Assembly (NCBI GenBank): GCA_019911805.1 | Contig: JAIOJV010000016.1 | Location: 1-64,000 of the forward strand | Direction: 5' to 3' | Source of the DNA: Gammaproteobacteria bacterium | GTDB taxonomy: Bacteria > Pseudomonadota > Gammaproteobacteria > Thiohalobacterales > Thiohalobacteraceae | DNA: 64,000 bases | Shown: in pieces, positions 9,309 through 18,163 of the stretch | Position numbering within the stretch: the stretch's first letter is position 1 | Layout of the letters: the number at the start of each line of letters is the position of its first letter | Notes under the pieces: model-generated | Database searches by the model: none | What the model was told of the DNA's origin: nothing | The model's input: only the letters and a program-made list of their open reading frames with translations | Made by a program: the position numbers and the translations under genes

Positions 9309-10932
9309 CCGGACGGTCCTCCATTTCCGCCGTCGCGTCGACCTTGGTGCGCACCAGCTTCTCCAGCACGGGGATATCCAGCGTCGTTTTGTAGGGGAAG
9401 CGACCGTCGTAGCCGAGCGCCTCCTGCTGCAGTTCGTAGCAGGTCGTCCCACCGATATCCAGCAACACCAGCGGCAGGCCCGCGCGCTCGAATACCTCGC
9501 TGTGCTTGATGAAAAAGGTCTGGCAGGTCATGCCGACCACGCCGGTCGAACCCTCGGCACGCAGCCGCGCCAACAGCGTCTCGAACCCCACCGAGGTGGT
9601 ACCCTCACGCACGCTCAGCCCGTACTCCTGCGCGGTGCGATAGGCGCTGCCGACCTCACAGCCGGAACAGTCCTGGCAGTCCTCGAGCGGGCGCTCGCGG
9701 CACCCGGGCGGACGCGCACAGTACGGCAACAACAGCGTATCGGCGCGCGCGACCAGGGCGGCCGCGGCGGTCGTGTCGGCGGCGCCCACCAGGGTCAGAC
9801 GGTTGGCCTGATCCACACTCAGCCCGAAGCGGCGCTGCTGTTCCGCACGATCCCAGGCACGCTCGAGCACCGCCAGCAGGTCCGCGCGGCGGAAGCCGAC
9901 CAGTCGTGCCTGCAACTGGTCGCACACCGCGGCGAAGCGCCCCGGCAGCTCGATGCGCGACACACCGACCAGGTCCTCTGCCAGGCGCTGGAACAGGTTC
10001 AGCGGATAGACCTGCACCTGACCGCCGACCTCCAGATCACGCGGTGCCTGGCGCAACGCGTCCCAGTGCAGGCGGGCGCGCAGCAGACCGGTCGGCGTGT
10101 GCCAGAAGGACTCGGCCATGTCGGCCTGGGTGGCCGCAAGCTCACGCCAGTAGGTGGTCGCCGTCGGGATGCGCAGCGGCCGGTCGAGCCCGGCCGGCCA
10201 GCCGTCGGGCCGGGTGATGTTGCGCAGCGTCGCATAGACCGTCTTGGTGGAGGGCTGCGCGCCCAGATTGAAGACCGTGGCCAGCGCCTCGGCCAGTGCC
10301 TTGCGCAGCCGCGCCGGCGCCGGCGGGTGTGCCAGCAGGCGGTCCAGGGCGGTCAGGCGCTCGACCGCCGGTGCATGACCGTCGCCGGACGCCGGTTCGG
10401 TCGGTAGTCGCAGGGCACTGACGATGCGCGCGCTGTCGGCGGCCATCAGCAACACACCCTGCAGCAGGATGGAGCCGCGGTAGCGGCTGATGAACAGGCT
10501 CGCGAGCTTGCGGCCGCCCACCTCGATGTCGTTCGGCGCCTTGAATTCCGCAGCGATGCCGAACCCCTGCAACGCGACCACCAGCGCCTGGCAGCCGCGC
10601 TGCAGGATCGCGGTCTCGCCCTGCTCGGCGAGGCGCTCGCTCCATTTGATGATCAGGCTGAAGCCGAGCTGCCGCTCGTCCACGTACAGGGTGCCGCCGC
10701 CGGTGATACGACGCACCACCTCGAGACCCTTGCGGTGGCAGTACAACAGCCGCAGCTCGCGCTCCGGCCACTGGTGCAGGCCGAGCCAGGTGCTCGCCGG
10801 GCTGCGATAGAAGCGTAACAGACTGGCACGCTCGCCCGCGGCGTGGCCGACCAGCCAGGCCCGGTCCATCGCATTATTGACCTCGGCGCTGTTGACTCCC
10901 GTCTCGACCACCATGAACGGTGCGCGGCGCAT
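9268..10932 (-). CDS. Lipoyl ligase (LplA-like) fused to DUF116
   Basis: A 554-residue two-domain protein. Residues about 1-260 are a biotin/lipoate ligase fold with RRITGGGTLY, KAPNDIEVGGRKLAS (with the conserved catalytic lysine) and a YRGSILLQGVLL segment. Residues about 330-530 look like a DUF116 domain with a cysteine cluster at about 405, 411, 419, 422 and 425 (C-x2-C-x2-C at its end) plus Cys470 and Cys498. The start at 10932 has GGAGG eight bases upstream; a longer in-frame start lacks one. An FNR-type promoter lies upstream. The ligase domain should act on a lipoyl-domain protein; the DUF116 part may bind metal or an Fe-S cluster. Its substrate is unknown and no lipoyl-domain gene is visible here. 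Confidence 0.85.
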   Translation of the reverse strand: MRRAPFMVVETGVNSAEVNNAMDRAWLVGHAAGERASLLRFYRSPASTWLGLHQWPERELRLLYCHRKGLEVVRRITGGGTLYVDERQLGFSLIIKWSERLAEQGETAILQRGCQALVVALQGFGIAAEFKAPNDIEVGGRKLASLFISRYRGSILLQGVLLMAADSARIVSALRLPTEPASGDGHAPAVERLTALDRLLAHPPAPARLRKALAEALATVFNLGAQPSTKTVYATLRNITRPDGWPAGLDRPLRIPTATTYWRELAATQADMAESFWHTPTGLLRARLHWDALRQAPRDLEVGGQVQVYPLNLFQRLAEDLVGVSRIELPGRFAAVCDQLQARLVGFRRADLLAVLERAWDRAEQQRRFGLSVDQANRLTLVGAADTTAAAALVARADTLLLPYCARPPGCRERPLEDCQDCSGCEVGSAYRTAQEYGLSVREGTTSVGFETLLARLRAEGSTGVVGMTCQTFFIKHSEVFERAGLPLVLLDIGGTTCYELQQEALGYDGRFPYKTTLDIPVLEKLVRTKVDATAEMEDRPATAETGCRVPAAS

Positions 10933-11016
10933 ATACCCTACCTCCGGCTCATGCGGCGGCCCACCCTCACCCACGAGTACCTCCCGCGGTGGCCACCTAT
11001 CCATAAGAAAGCTCTA

Positions 11017-11057
11017 ATAATAAAGTCGCGGTGGAATATTGACTTGATATGGGTCAA
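11017..11057 (-). promoter_or_regulatory. FNR-type box and -10 for the LplA-DUF116 gene
   Basis: TTGATATGGGTCAA (11044-11057) is one mismatch from the FNR/ANR consensus TTGAT-N4-ATCAA. On the minus strand TATTAT (11022-11017) matches the -10 box at five of six positions. It is centred 31 bp from the middle of the FNR box, the spacing of class II FNR-activated promoters (box near -41.5). The predicted start near 11010 leaves a leader of about 78 nt. Confidence 0.6.
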
Positions 11058-11176
11058 CGCGCCCCGCCGGCTTGGCATGCTCCTGCCCGTAGGACGGTCG
11101 GCATCGTGTTGGGGACGTTCCTGGCGCTGGACGAGCTGCGCACTATCGGGGATCAGGCGTAGACTGGTCGCCACCT

Positions 11177-11731
11177 ATGCCATGCTCAGAATCCCTACCG
11201 ATACGTACTGCGGCCGGCCGCACCAGGGCCGCCCTCTCCCCGGCAGCCCTGTGCACCTGTCGCGGCCTCATCGCCGTGCTGCTGCTGTGGTGTTGCGCAC
11301 CCAGCTTCGCCGCAGAGCCACTCAGCAGCGCGCATCTCGCTGCGGTCGACCGCAGCGCCCTGGAGGCGACCGTCCACGGCGATGTACTGGCACTGGAGCG
11401 TCTGCTGGCAGCTGATTTCCGGGCCGTGATCCAGGTACCGACCGATCGGGGCCCACAGACGCTGCACCTCGGCCGTAGCGAGTTCCTCCTGTACGCCTGG
11501 CAGGCCAATGCGGTCGCCGACGGCTACCGGGTGCGACCGCAGCCGGCGCAGTACCGCATCGCCGCCGACCGACGCTCGGCCGTCGGCGTACAGCTGCTGC
11601 ACGAGAGCCTGCGCTGGAACGGCCAGCCACTGCGCTACACCAGTCGCCGCACCACCCACTACCGGCACGCCGGCGGCGGAATCCGCATCACCCGTCTCGA
11701 CGTCGAGGTCCTCGACTGGCGCCAACCGTGA
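11177..11731 (+). CDS. Putative secreted NTF2-like (DUF4440-type) protein
   Basis: A 184-residue protein of unknown function. A hydrophobic stretch near residues 28-46 (LIAVLLLWCCAPSFAAE) looks like a Sec signal peptide cleaved after AFA or A. The mature part (ALEATVHGDVLALERLLAADFRAV and later strands ending HYRHAGGGIRITRLDVEVLDWRQ) resembles the SnoaL/DUF4440 group of NTF2-like folds, small cone-shaped domains with varied functions. The long N-terminal region before the signal peptide suggests a later start. It stands alone, divergent from the LplA-DUF116 gene. Confidence 0.6.
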   Translation: MPCSESLPIRTAAGRTRAALSPAALCTCRGLIAVLLLWCCAPSFAAEPLSSAHLAAVDRSALEATVHGDVLALERLLAADFRAVIQVPTDRGPQTLHLGRSEFLLYAWQANAVADGYRVRPQPAQYRIAADRRSAVGVQLLHESLRWNGQPLRYTSRRTTHYRHAGGGIRITRLDVEVLDWRQP

Positions 11732-11807
11732 CCGGCGACGGCAGACCACGCCATTCGTTGACAAATGTTGGCTGCTCGGCCATTGCACCGGTCTCCATGG
11801 GCGAGAT

Positions 11808-11849
11808 TTGACCTGCATCAAGTCGCCCACGCGCCCGATTCGCTATCAC
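11808..11849 (+). promoter_or_regulatory. FNR-type box with -10 element
   Basis: TTGACCTGCATCAA (11808-11821) is one mismatch from TTGAT-N4-ATCAA. TATCAC (11844-11849) matches the -10 box at four of six positions and is centred 32 bp downstream, the class II FNR geometry. The predicted start is near 11856. No convincing coding sequence follows before the terminator ending at 12060. Confidence 0.5.
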
Positions 11850-11855
11850 ATCACA

Positions 11856-12060
11856 CCTCAGAATCCGGTCAGTACGGTGCCGGGGCTGGTGCTCACGCGC
11901 CACCACACCGACGACAGGATCGACAGCGGCAGCAACAATGGGCACGGGGCGCGGCAGCACCTGAGTACCGCGGCCCACCTCCGCTTCTAACGCGCAAGAG
12001 CAGTAACCGCTGGCAGGCGGTGCGAGGGCGTCCCCCCAGGATGGGGGGGCGCCTTTTTTT
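11856..12060 (+). ncRNA. Candidate FNR-dependent small RNA
   Basis: A transcript of about 205 nt is implied by the FNR-type promoter at 11808-11849 and the intrinsic terminator ending at 12060. The interval lies in a 683-bp gap with no credible gene. A small hairpin (ACCGC/GCGGT) precedes the terminator at 12005-12022. The only tiny reading frame noticed (ATG at 11938) would give eight residues. ANR- or FNR-dependent sRNAs of this kind (FnrS, PhrS) are known in other Gammaproteobacteria. An alternative is that the terminator simply ends the 11177-11731 transcript. Confidence 0.4.
12027..12060 (+). terminator. Rho-independent terminator
   Basis: A GC-rich stem (GGCGTCCCCCC pairing with GGGGGGGCGCC) around a short AGGAT loop is followed by seven consecutive T. 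This is the clearest intrinsic terminator in the window. Confidence 0.88.
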
Positions 12061-12258
12061 ATGTGAACCGCCGTGACGCAAGCGCCGCAGCAGTGCGCAA
12101 CGCACCGGGCAGCGCGGCCAGGCGGTCGGCCGTATGCGTTCCGCCGCCCTGGCAGCAGCCGGCCCGCTCAGGTTGTTCGCGAGATCGCCGCCAAACAGGG
12201 TTATGCAGCCGGGGCCAACCACACGGTGGGTTTCACCCGGTCGGGCCCCGGTGTAGTA

Positions 12259-12272
12259 TTGATAAAAATCAA
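12259..12272 (+). promoter_or_regulatory. Perfect FNR consensus box upstream of a GGDEF/EAL gene
   Basis: TTGATAAAAATCAA matches TTGAT-N4-ATCAA exactly, 143 bp before the chosen start of the next gene. I see no good -10 element at class I or class II spacing, so the regulated start site and the sign of regulation are unclear. Confidence 0.5.
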
Positions 12273-12414
12273 AATGCTGGAGGGGGACCTTGCTCACCGC
12301 AGCGCCACCCATTCGCCGCCTGCTGGACGTCAGCCCCGCGATGACCCGGGCCCCCACGGTCCGTGGGCTGCCCACCGGCGTCTCCCCCGTTGCCCTGTCG
12401 GCACTGGCGCAGCC

Positions 12415-14541
12415 ATGACCGTCAGACAGGTCCTGCTGGCCATGATGGCACTGTTCAGCGCCCTGCTGTTCGTCTCGGTCCTGCCGCCGCTGAGCAGTAC
12501 CTCCTATCTGCCCAATCCCACGCTGCACACGGCCGTCGAGATGCTGGGCGCCATTCCCGCCATCGCCTTCGCCGTCCTGTTGCTCGGTCGGGACCGGCAG
12601 GGTGATCTCGATAGTCACCTTTACCTGGTGGCCCTGGGATTCCTGGCCATGGGCATCCTGGACGGCTTCCACGCCGTTTCGGACGAGACCGCCCCCACTT
12701 TTGTCTGGCTGCGCAGCCTGGCATCGATCGCCGGGGGGCTCTTCCCCGCACTGATCTGGCTCGGCTGGGGACCAGCGCTGCAACGGCTCGCCTTCCATCG
12801 CCTCGTGGCCGTGCTCGCGGGCGGGGTCGGGCTGTTCTTCCTGCTGCGCCCCGAGGCGCTGCCCGCCCTCGATACCTATGGGGGCTTCGCCGTCCCGCTG
12901 GAGGTCATCAACATCGTCGCGGGGCTGCTGTCGTTCACCGCCTGCGTTTATTTCGCCAACCGCCACGCCCGTAGTCGGGACGCCGAGGATCTGACCTTCG
13001 CTGTCTTCTATATGGTGCTGGGCACGGCGGCGATCATCTTTCCCTTTTCGCGTCTCTGGGACGGGCAGTGGTGGCTGTGGCACGTCCTCCGGTTGATCGC
13101 CTACGCGTTCACCATCCAATACATGTTCGCCTGCCACATGGGCATGCTGCGCGACATGAAGCAGGAGATTACCGAGCGCACCCGTGCCGAGGCCCAGATC
13201 GAGTTCCTCGCCTACCACGATGCACTGACGCACCTGCCGAACCGGCTGTTGGCCCGCGATCACGCGGAGATGGCGATGGCGTATGCCGACCGGTCCGGCA
13301 ACAAGGTGGCGCTGCTGTTCCTCGATCTCGACAACTTCAAGACCATCAACGACTCGCTCGGACACGTGGTCGGCGATGCCGTGCTCACCACGATCGCCGC
13401 GCGTCTGCACGACTGCATCCGCCATATGGACACCCTCGCCCGTCTGGGCGGCGACGAGTTCCTGGTGGTCGTCGCCGACGTGCATAACACCGACGTCATC
13501 ACCGACGTCGCCGAGCACATCCTCGACCAGCTGGCCAAACCCTTCGACGTCGACGGGCACGATCTGTCCACCTCGTTCTCACTGGGCATCGCCGTCTACC
13601 CGGACGACGGCCGTGACTTCGACACCCTGCTGATGAAGGCCGACACCGCCATGTACCACGCCAAGGATGCGGGGCGGAATACCTATCGCTATCACACCGA
13701 AAAGATGAACCTCGACGCGGTGGAGCACCTGCAGATCCGCAACAGCCTGCGCAAGGCCCTCGATCAGGGGGAGTTCGTACTGCATTTCCAGCCACAGATC
13801 GATCTCGAGACCATGGCGGTGACCGGCGCCGAGGCGCTGATCCGCTGGAATCACCCCGTATTCGGCCTGGTGGCGCCGTTCCGCTTCATCCCCATCGCGG
13901 AGGACAGCGGGCTCATCGTGCCCATCGGCCAATGGGTGATCGAGGAGGCCTGCCGCCAGGCGGCCGCGTGGCAACGCGCGGGGCTGCCGCCGCTGACGGT
14001 CGCGGTGAACCTCTCAGCGGTACAGTTCCGGCGTGGTAAACTGGAGCAGATCGTCGCCCAGGCATTGAGGGCGTCCGGCCTGCCGCCAGAGAACCTGGAA
14101 CTCGAGCTCACCGAGTCGATCCTGATCCAGGACACCGAGAAGGTGCTGGCGAAGGTGCGGGAACTGAAGGCCCAGGGCGTGAAGCTGTCCGTCGATGACT
14201 TCGGCACAGGCTATTCGAGCCTGGCCTATCTCAAGCGCCTCGACATCGACAAGCTGAAGATCGACCAGTCTTTCGTCCGCGATATGGTCGATGACCCGAA
14301 CGATGCCGTGATCGTCCGCGCCATCGTGCAGCTGGCGCGCAGCCTCAATCTGCGCACCGTCGCCGAGGGCGTGGAAGACCAGCGGACCCTCTCGGCCCTG
14401 TGTCACGAGGGCTGCGACGAGGCCCAAGGCTACTGGTTTTCGCCGCCACTGCCCGTGGATGGATTCGTCCGTTATCTTGCCAGCGGCACGCGCCCCACCC
14501 CCGCCGGCATGCCTTCCCTGGAGCGGGGATCGGGGCGATAA
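12415..14541 (+). CDS. Membrane MASE3-type sensor with GGDEF and EAL domains
   Basis: A 708-residue c-di-GMP enzyme. Residues about 1-260 hold about seven hydrophobic helices resembling MASE3 (VALGFLAMGILDGFHAVS motif). The GGDEF domain follows (about 270-430), with active site RLGGDEF and an RHMD inhibitory I-site before it. The EAL domain (about 440-700) has EALIRW, NLSA, ELTES, DDFGTGYSS, LKID and EAQGY, so both diguanylate cyclase and phosphodiesterase sites look intact. The start at 12415 puts the first helix at the N terminus; an in-frame ATG at 12274 is possible. A perfect FNR box lies upstream, suggesting oxygen-linked control. Confidence 0.9.
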   Translation: MTVRQVLLAMMALFSALLFVSVLPPLSSTSYLPNPTLHTAVEMLGAIPAIAFAVLLLGRDRQGDLDSHLYLVALGFLAMGILDGFHAVSDETAPTFVWLRSLASIAGGLFPALIWLGWGPALQRLAFHRLVAVLAGGVGLFFLLRPEALPALDTYGGFAVPLEVINIVAGLLSFTACVYFANRHARSRDAEDLTFAVFYMVLGTAAIIFPFSRLWDGQWWLWHVLRLIAYAFTIQYMFACHMGMLRDMKQEITERTRAEAQIEFLAYHDALTHLPNRLLARDHAEMAMAYADRSGNKVALLFLDLDNFKTINDSLGHVVGDAVLTTIAARLHDCIRHMDTLARLGGDEFLVVVADVHNTDVITDVAEHILDQLAKPFDVDGHDLSTSFSLGIAVYPDDGRDFDTLLMKADTAMYHAKDAGRNTYRYHTEKMNLDAVEHLQIRNSLRKALDQGEFVLHFQPQIDLETMAVTGAEALIRWNHPVFGLVAPFRFIPIAEDSGLIVPIGQWVIEEACRQAAAWQRAGLPPLTVAVNLSAVQFRRGKLEQIVAQALRASGLPPENLELELTESILIQDTEKVLAKVRELKAQGVKLSVDDFGTGYSSLAYLKRLDIDKLKIDQSFVRDMVDDPNDAVIVRAIVQLARSLNLRTVAEGVEDQRTLSALCHEGCDEAQGYWFSPPLPVDGFVRYLASGTRPTPAGMPSLERGSGR

Positions 14542-14639
14542 TCCCAGCCCTTCGAGACCCCGCCACCGGGGCCGGTTTCGCGAACGCAGGCCCGGCGTTC
14601 GGGCAAGGCACGAGGCCACCTGAGAGGCAGCGCAGAGGG

Positions 14640-14674
14640 CCGGGCTTCATCCACACAACATGAGGTGTGCCCGG
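14640..14674 (+). other. Strong leader hairpin before GGDEF gene
   Basis: CCGGG (14640-14644) can pair with CCCGG (14670-14674), with CACAC/GTGTG (14652-14669) stacked inside. It lies about 65 bp before the next start codon. There is no T tract, so it is not a clear terminator. Function unknown. Confidence 0.4.
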
Positions 14675-14739
14675 GCAGGTCTTGTAAGGCCGCAGACCAG
14701 CGGCCGAGATACATTCTGAGGCAGATTCCAAGCAGTCCC

Positions 14740-16287
14740 ATGACATCCCGCACCCCCAGGACCCTCATCGCCGGCGCCACCGCCATCAGTCTGCTGATCC
14801 TGGTGCTGGCCGCCGTGAGCCTGTTCTACCTCTCGACCATCCGCGACCGGGTCGAGACCATCAGCACGCACCACAACGCCAAGATCGACGTACTGCACGA
14901 GATGAGTCGCGTGATCCGCGAGCGCTCACTGCGCATGCACGCCCTGTACTTCAAAGATGACCCCTGGGTCCGGGACGACGAATTTCTGCATTTCAACGCG
15001 CTGGCCGCCGACTTCATCCGGCTGCGCGACCGTTTCCGGACCATGGGGCTGACACCACGGGAGCACGAGGAGTTCGCACGGGTGCTGGACATCATCCGCA
15101 CCACGGCACCGCTGCAGCGCGATATTGCCGCGCGGCTTCACGTCGGCGACCGGAGCGGCGTGGAGCAGCTGATCGCGGCCGATCTGCCCTTGGAAAGCGG
15201 TCTGCTGACGGTGTTCGATCACCTGATCGACCTGGTGCGCGCCGCGACCCAGGGGGCGGTACAGGGGGCCAAGGCGGATGTACATGCTGCGTTCTGGCTG
15301 CTCGGCGGCATGACCCTGAGCGTGCTCGGTCTGACCCTCTGGGTCATGCTCGTCATGCGTCGCCACATCCTCGCCGCCGAGGCGGCCCTGTTCGAGGAGA
15401 AGGAACTCGAGGAGCTGACCCTCAAAAACATCATCGATGGCGTCATCAAGACCGATGCAGTGGGCCACATCCTGACCATGAATCCGGTGGCGCAGCAGTT
15501 GTCCGGTTGGAACGAGGCGGAGGCCCGGGGACGATCACTGGAGCAGGTCTATGCGCCGCGGGATCCCGACAGTGGGGCGCAGTCCAGCCTGGGGGATCTC
15601 CTCAGCCAGGCAAGCGGTACCCTGTCACGGCCGCTGCGCTATCTGCAGCTGGTCCGTCCCACGGGCGATCGGCGGCTGATCGAGGAGACCATCTCGCCGA
15701 TCTTCACCGCCTCCGGCCGTCTGGCTCATGTAGCCTACATCTTCCGCGACGTCACCCAGCAAAAGCGCCAGGCCGACCGCATCAGCTGGCAGGCCTCACA
15801 CGACCCCCTGACCCGGGTGCTGAACCGCAACGGCTTCGACCAGGCCTTGCGTCAGGCGCTGCGCGCCGCGCGCCATAGCCGTGCGGTGCACAGCCTGCTC
15901 TACATCGATCTGGATGATTTCAAATCCATCAATGATCGCTTCGGCCACGCGGCCGGCGACGAATTGCTGATCGCGCTGTGTCGGCGCGTCGAAGGGTGCC
16001 TGCGAAAGGGCGACCAGATCGCCCGTTTGGGCGGTGACGAATTCGCCGTGCTGCTGAAACACTGCGGCACCGCCGAGGCGCACACGATCGCGGAGGACGT
16101 CCGCAAGGGTATTGAGTCTCTGGAGGCCGGTCACCCATCCCGGACGTCCGGCATCGCGGGGGTCAGCATCGGCATCGCCGCGCTGTATCCCGACGCACCC
16201 GATGGCTGGCTCGCCGTCGAGGCCGCGGACAGCGCCTGCTATCTGGCCAAGCGCGAAGGCAAGAACCGCACCCGCCTCCCGGCCTGA
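14740..16287 (+). CDS. Transmembrane PAS-GGDEF diguanylate cyclase
   Basis: A 515-residue inner-membrane protein. A first transmembrane helix (about 10-30) is followed by a periplasmic helical region (about 31-195) resembling four-helix-bundle chemoreceptor sensors. A second helix (about 196-220), a PAS domain (about 235-355) and a GGDEF domain (about 360-515) complete it. The active site is RLGGDEF and an RKGD inhibitory site lies five residues before it. It should make c-di-GMP in response to a periplasmic or PAS-bound signal. It follows the MASE3-GGDEF-EAL gene by 198 bp on the same strand. No clear Shine-Dalgarno precedes the ATG at 14740. Confidence 0.9.
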   Translation: MTSRTPRTLIAGATAISLLILVLAAVSLFYLSTIRDRVETISTHHNAKIDVLHEMSRVIRERSLRMHALYFKDDPWVRDDEFLHFNALAADFIRLRDRFRTMGLTPREHEEFARVLDIIRTTAPLQRDIAARLHVGDRSGVEQLIAADLPLESGLLTVFDHLIDLVRAATQGAVQGAKADVHAAFWLLGGMTLSVLGLTLWVMLVMRRHILAAEAALFEEKELEELTLKNIIDGVIKTDAVGHILTMNPVAQQLSGWNEAEARGRSLEQVYAPRDPDSGAQSSLGDLLSQASGTLSRPLRYLQLVRPTGDRRLIEETISPIFTASGRLAHVAYIFRDVTQQKRQADRISWQASHDPLTRVLNRNGFDQALRQALRAARHSRAVHSLLYIDLDDFKSINDRFGHAAGDELLIALCRRVEGCLRKGDQIARLGGDEFAVLLKHCGTAEAHTIAEDVRKGIESLEAGHPSRTSGIAGVSIGIAALYPDAPDGWLAVEAADSACYLAKREGKNRTRLPA

Positions 16288-16374
16288 GCCCCATCCCCAC
16301 ACTTCGTTCCCCGGGCACGGGCGGCGCGGATGCCCTATGCTTGAATACGCCCATCCACGCCCCGGAGCACTGCC

Positions 16375-16767
16375 ATGAACAGCACCCTCGACGCCACTGC
16401 CAAGCTCATCCTGCGCCTGACCCTCGGTATCCTGATCCTGCTGCACGGCATCGCCAAACTGCTACACGGCATCGGCCCGATCGAGGGTATGCTGGTGGGC
16501 ATGGGTCTGCCGGCCGTTCTCGCCTACGGGGTGTTTCTGGGTGAACTGCTGGGGCCGATCCTGCTCATCATCGGCTTCCATGCCCGCCTCGGTGCGGCGC
16601 TGATCGCCGTCAACATGCTGTTCGCCTTCCTGCTGGCACATACCGGCCAACTGACGAGTCTCGCACCCAGCGGCGGCTGGCAACTGGAACTGCAGGGCAT
16701 GTTCCTGTTTACCGCCGTGGCGCTGGCCCTGATGGGGCCGGGGCGCTTTGGTATCAATCAACGCTAG
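16375..16767 (+). CDS. DoxX family membrane protein
   Basis: A 130-residue protein with four predicted transmembrane helices. It begins with the DoxX-type helix LILRLTLGILILLHGIAKLLHG and has the conserved GELLGPILLIIGF and N-x-LFAFLLAH segments. DoxX relatives are small quinone- or redox-associated membrane proteins; the specific role here is unknown. It converges on pmbA with a 5-bp gap. Confidence 0.9.
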   Translation: MNSTLDATAKLILRLTLGILILLHGIAKLLHGIGPIEGMLVGMGLPAVLAYGVFLGELLGPILLIIGFHARLGAALIAVNMLFAFLLAHTGQLTSLAPSGGWQLELQGMFLFTAVALALMGPGRFGINQR

Positions 16768-16772
16768 GAGCC

Positions 16773-18131
16773 TCAGTCCCCCGCCACGGTCATGCGCTCG
16801 ATGAGCACGGAGCCCGTGCGGTAGTTGCCGCGGTGTTCGACATCGGTACCGATGGCGATGAGGTTCTTGAACATGTCCTTGAGATTGCCGGCGATGGTGA
16901 TCTCTTCGACGGGGTGCTGGGGCACGCCGTTCTCGACCCAGAAGCCGGCGGCACCGCGCGAATAGTCGCCGGTCACCATGTTCACGCCCTGCCCCATGAG
17001 TTCGGTGACCAGCAGGCCAGTGCCCATCTCGCGCAACAGACCGTCGAAATCCAGCGTGCCGGAATCCACCATCAGGTTGTGCACGCCACCGGCATTGCCG
17101 GTGGTCTGCAGACCGAGCTTGCAGGCCGAATAGCTGTCCAGCACATAGCCTTGCAGTACACCGTCGGCGATCAGGTCACGGGCACACGTCGCCACGCCCT
17201 CGCCGTCGAAGGGGGTGCTACCGAGCGCACCGCGCAGGTGCGGCTGTTCATGGACATGCACGAAATCGGGAAAGATCTGCTGGCCGAGATGATCGAGCAG
17301 AAAGCTGGACTTGCGGTACAGGGCACCACCGCGGATGGCGCCGACGAAACCACGGAACAGACCGGTGGCGATGTCCGCCGCGAACAGCACCGGGACCTGG
17401 CGGGTGGACAGGCGGCGTGCGCCCAGCCGGCGCACGGCCCGTTCAGCGGCACGCCGCCCGACCTGCTCGGCAGCCTCCAGATCCTCGTGCCGGCGGGCGA
17501 CGGTATACCAATCATCGCGCTGCATCTGCGCGTCGCGTCCGGCGATGACCGAACAGCTGATGCTGTGCCGCGTGCTCGGATAGCCGGCGACGAAGCCGTG
17601 GCTGTTGCCGTACACGCGCAGGCCCCGATGGCTGGAGAGCGTTGCACCCTCGGAGTTACTGATGCGCGCATCGGCGTCACGCGCCGCTGTCTCGCAGCGC
17701 CGGGCGATCTCGATGCCGCGCGCGGCATCGATGTCCCACGGGTGGCAGAGATCGAGGTCGGGGATCGCGGTCGCCATCAGCGCCGCATCGGCCAGACCGG
17801 CACAGTCGTCCTCGCTGGTGTAGCGGGCGATGTCGCAGGCCGCGCGCACCGTCTCACGCAGTGCCTGCGGTGCGAAGTCCGAGGTGCTCGCCGAGCCCTT
17901 GCGTTGGCCGACGTACACCGTCACGCCGACGCCACGATCGCGATGGTATTCCAGCGTTTCGACCTCGCCGAGACGCACCGTCACCGACAGGCCTGCCTCC
18001 AGGCTGATACCCGCCTCGGCGGCGCTCGCACCGCCGGCCTTGGCCTCATCCAGTACCAGCCGTACCAGGGCCTCGAGTTCCGCCGGCTGCGGCAGCTCCG
18101 CACCGCGGGATTCCACTGCTTGGTTTGCCAT
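16773..18131 (-). CDS. pmbA: Metalloprotease-like protein PmbA/TldE
   Basis: A 452-residue PmbA (TldE) subunit. With TldD it forms a heterodimeric protease that processes peptides such as microcin B17 and degrades unfolded peptides such as CcdA. TldE lacks the catalytic HExxH and is the partner subunit. Recognisable are GVGVTVYVGQRKGSASTSD near residue 70 and the C-terminal YSRGAAGFWVENG and VEEITIAGNLKDMF segments. The start at 18131 has GAGGT six bases upstream. tldD lies 0.9 kb away in the same orientation, separated by the convergent yjgA. Confidence 0.95.
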   Translation of the reverse strand: MANQAVESRGAELPQPAELEALVRLVLDEAKAGGASAAEAGISLEAGLSVTVRLGEVETLEYHRDRGVGVTVYVGQRKGSASTSDFAPQALRETVRAACDIARYTSEDDCAGLADAALMATAIPDLDLCHPWDIDAARGIEIARRCETAARDADARISNSEGATLSSHRGLRVYGNSHGFVAGYPSTRHSISCSVIAGRDAQMQRDDWYTVARRHEDLEAAEQVGRRAAERAVRRLGARRLSTRQVPVLFAADIATGLFRGFVGAIRGGALYRKSSFLLDHLGQQIFPDFVHVHEQPHLRGALGSTPFDGEGVATCARDLIADGVLQGYVLDSYSACKLGLQTTGNAGGVHNLMVDSGTLDFDGLLREMGTGLLVTELMGQGVNMVTGDYSRGAAGFWVENGVPQHPVEEITIAGNLKDMFKNLIAIGTDVEHRGNYRTGSVLIERMTVAGD

Positions 18132-18163
18132 CAACGACCTCGTTTGCGATGCACCATGACTTT

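Noticed and set aside
11765-12076. A 103-residue frame within the FNR-box interval
   Set aside because: Arg/Pro/Gln-rich, crosses the intrinsic terminator, and has no ribosome site; the interval is better explained as non-coding.
11893-13560. A 555-residue open frame opposite the MASE3-GGDEF-EAL gene
   Set aside because: Antisense to well-conserved GGDEF coding; composition is Gln/Gly/Asp-rich with no domain.
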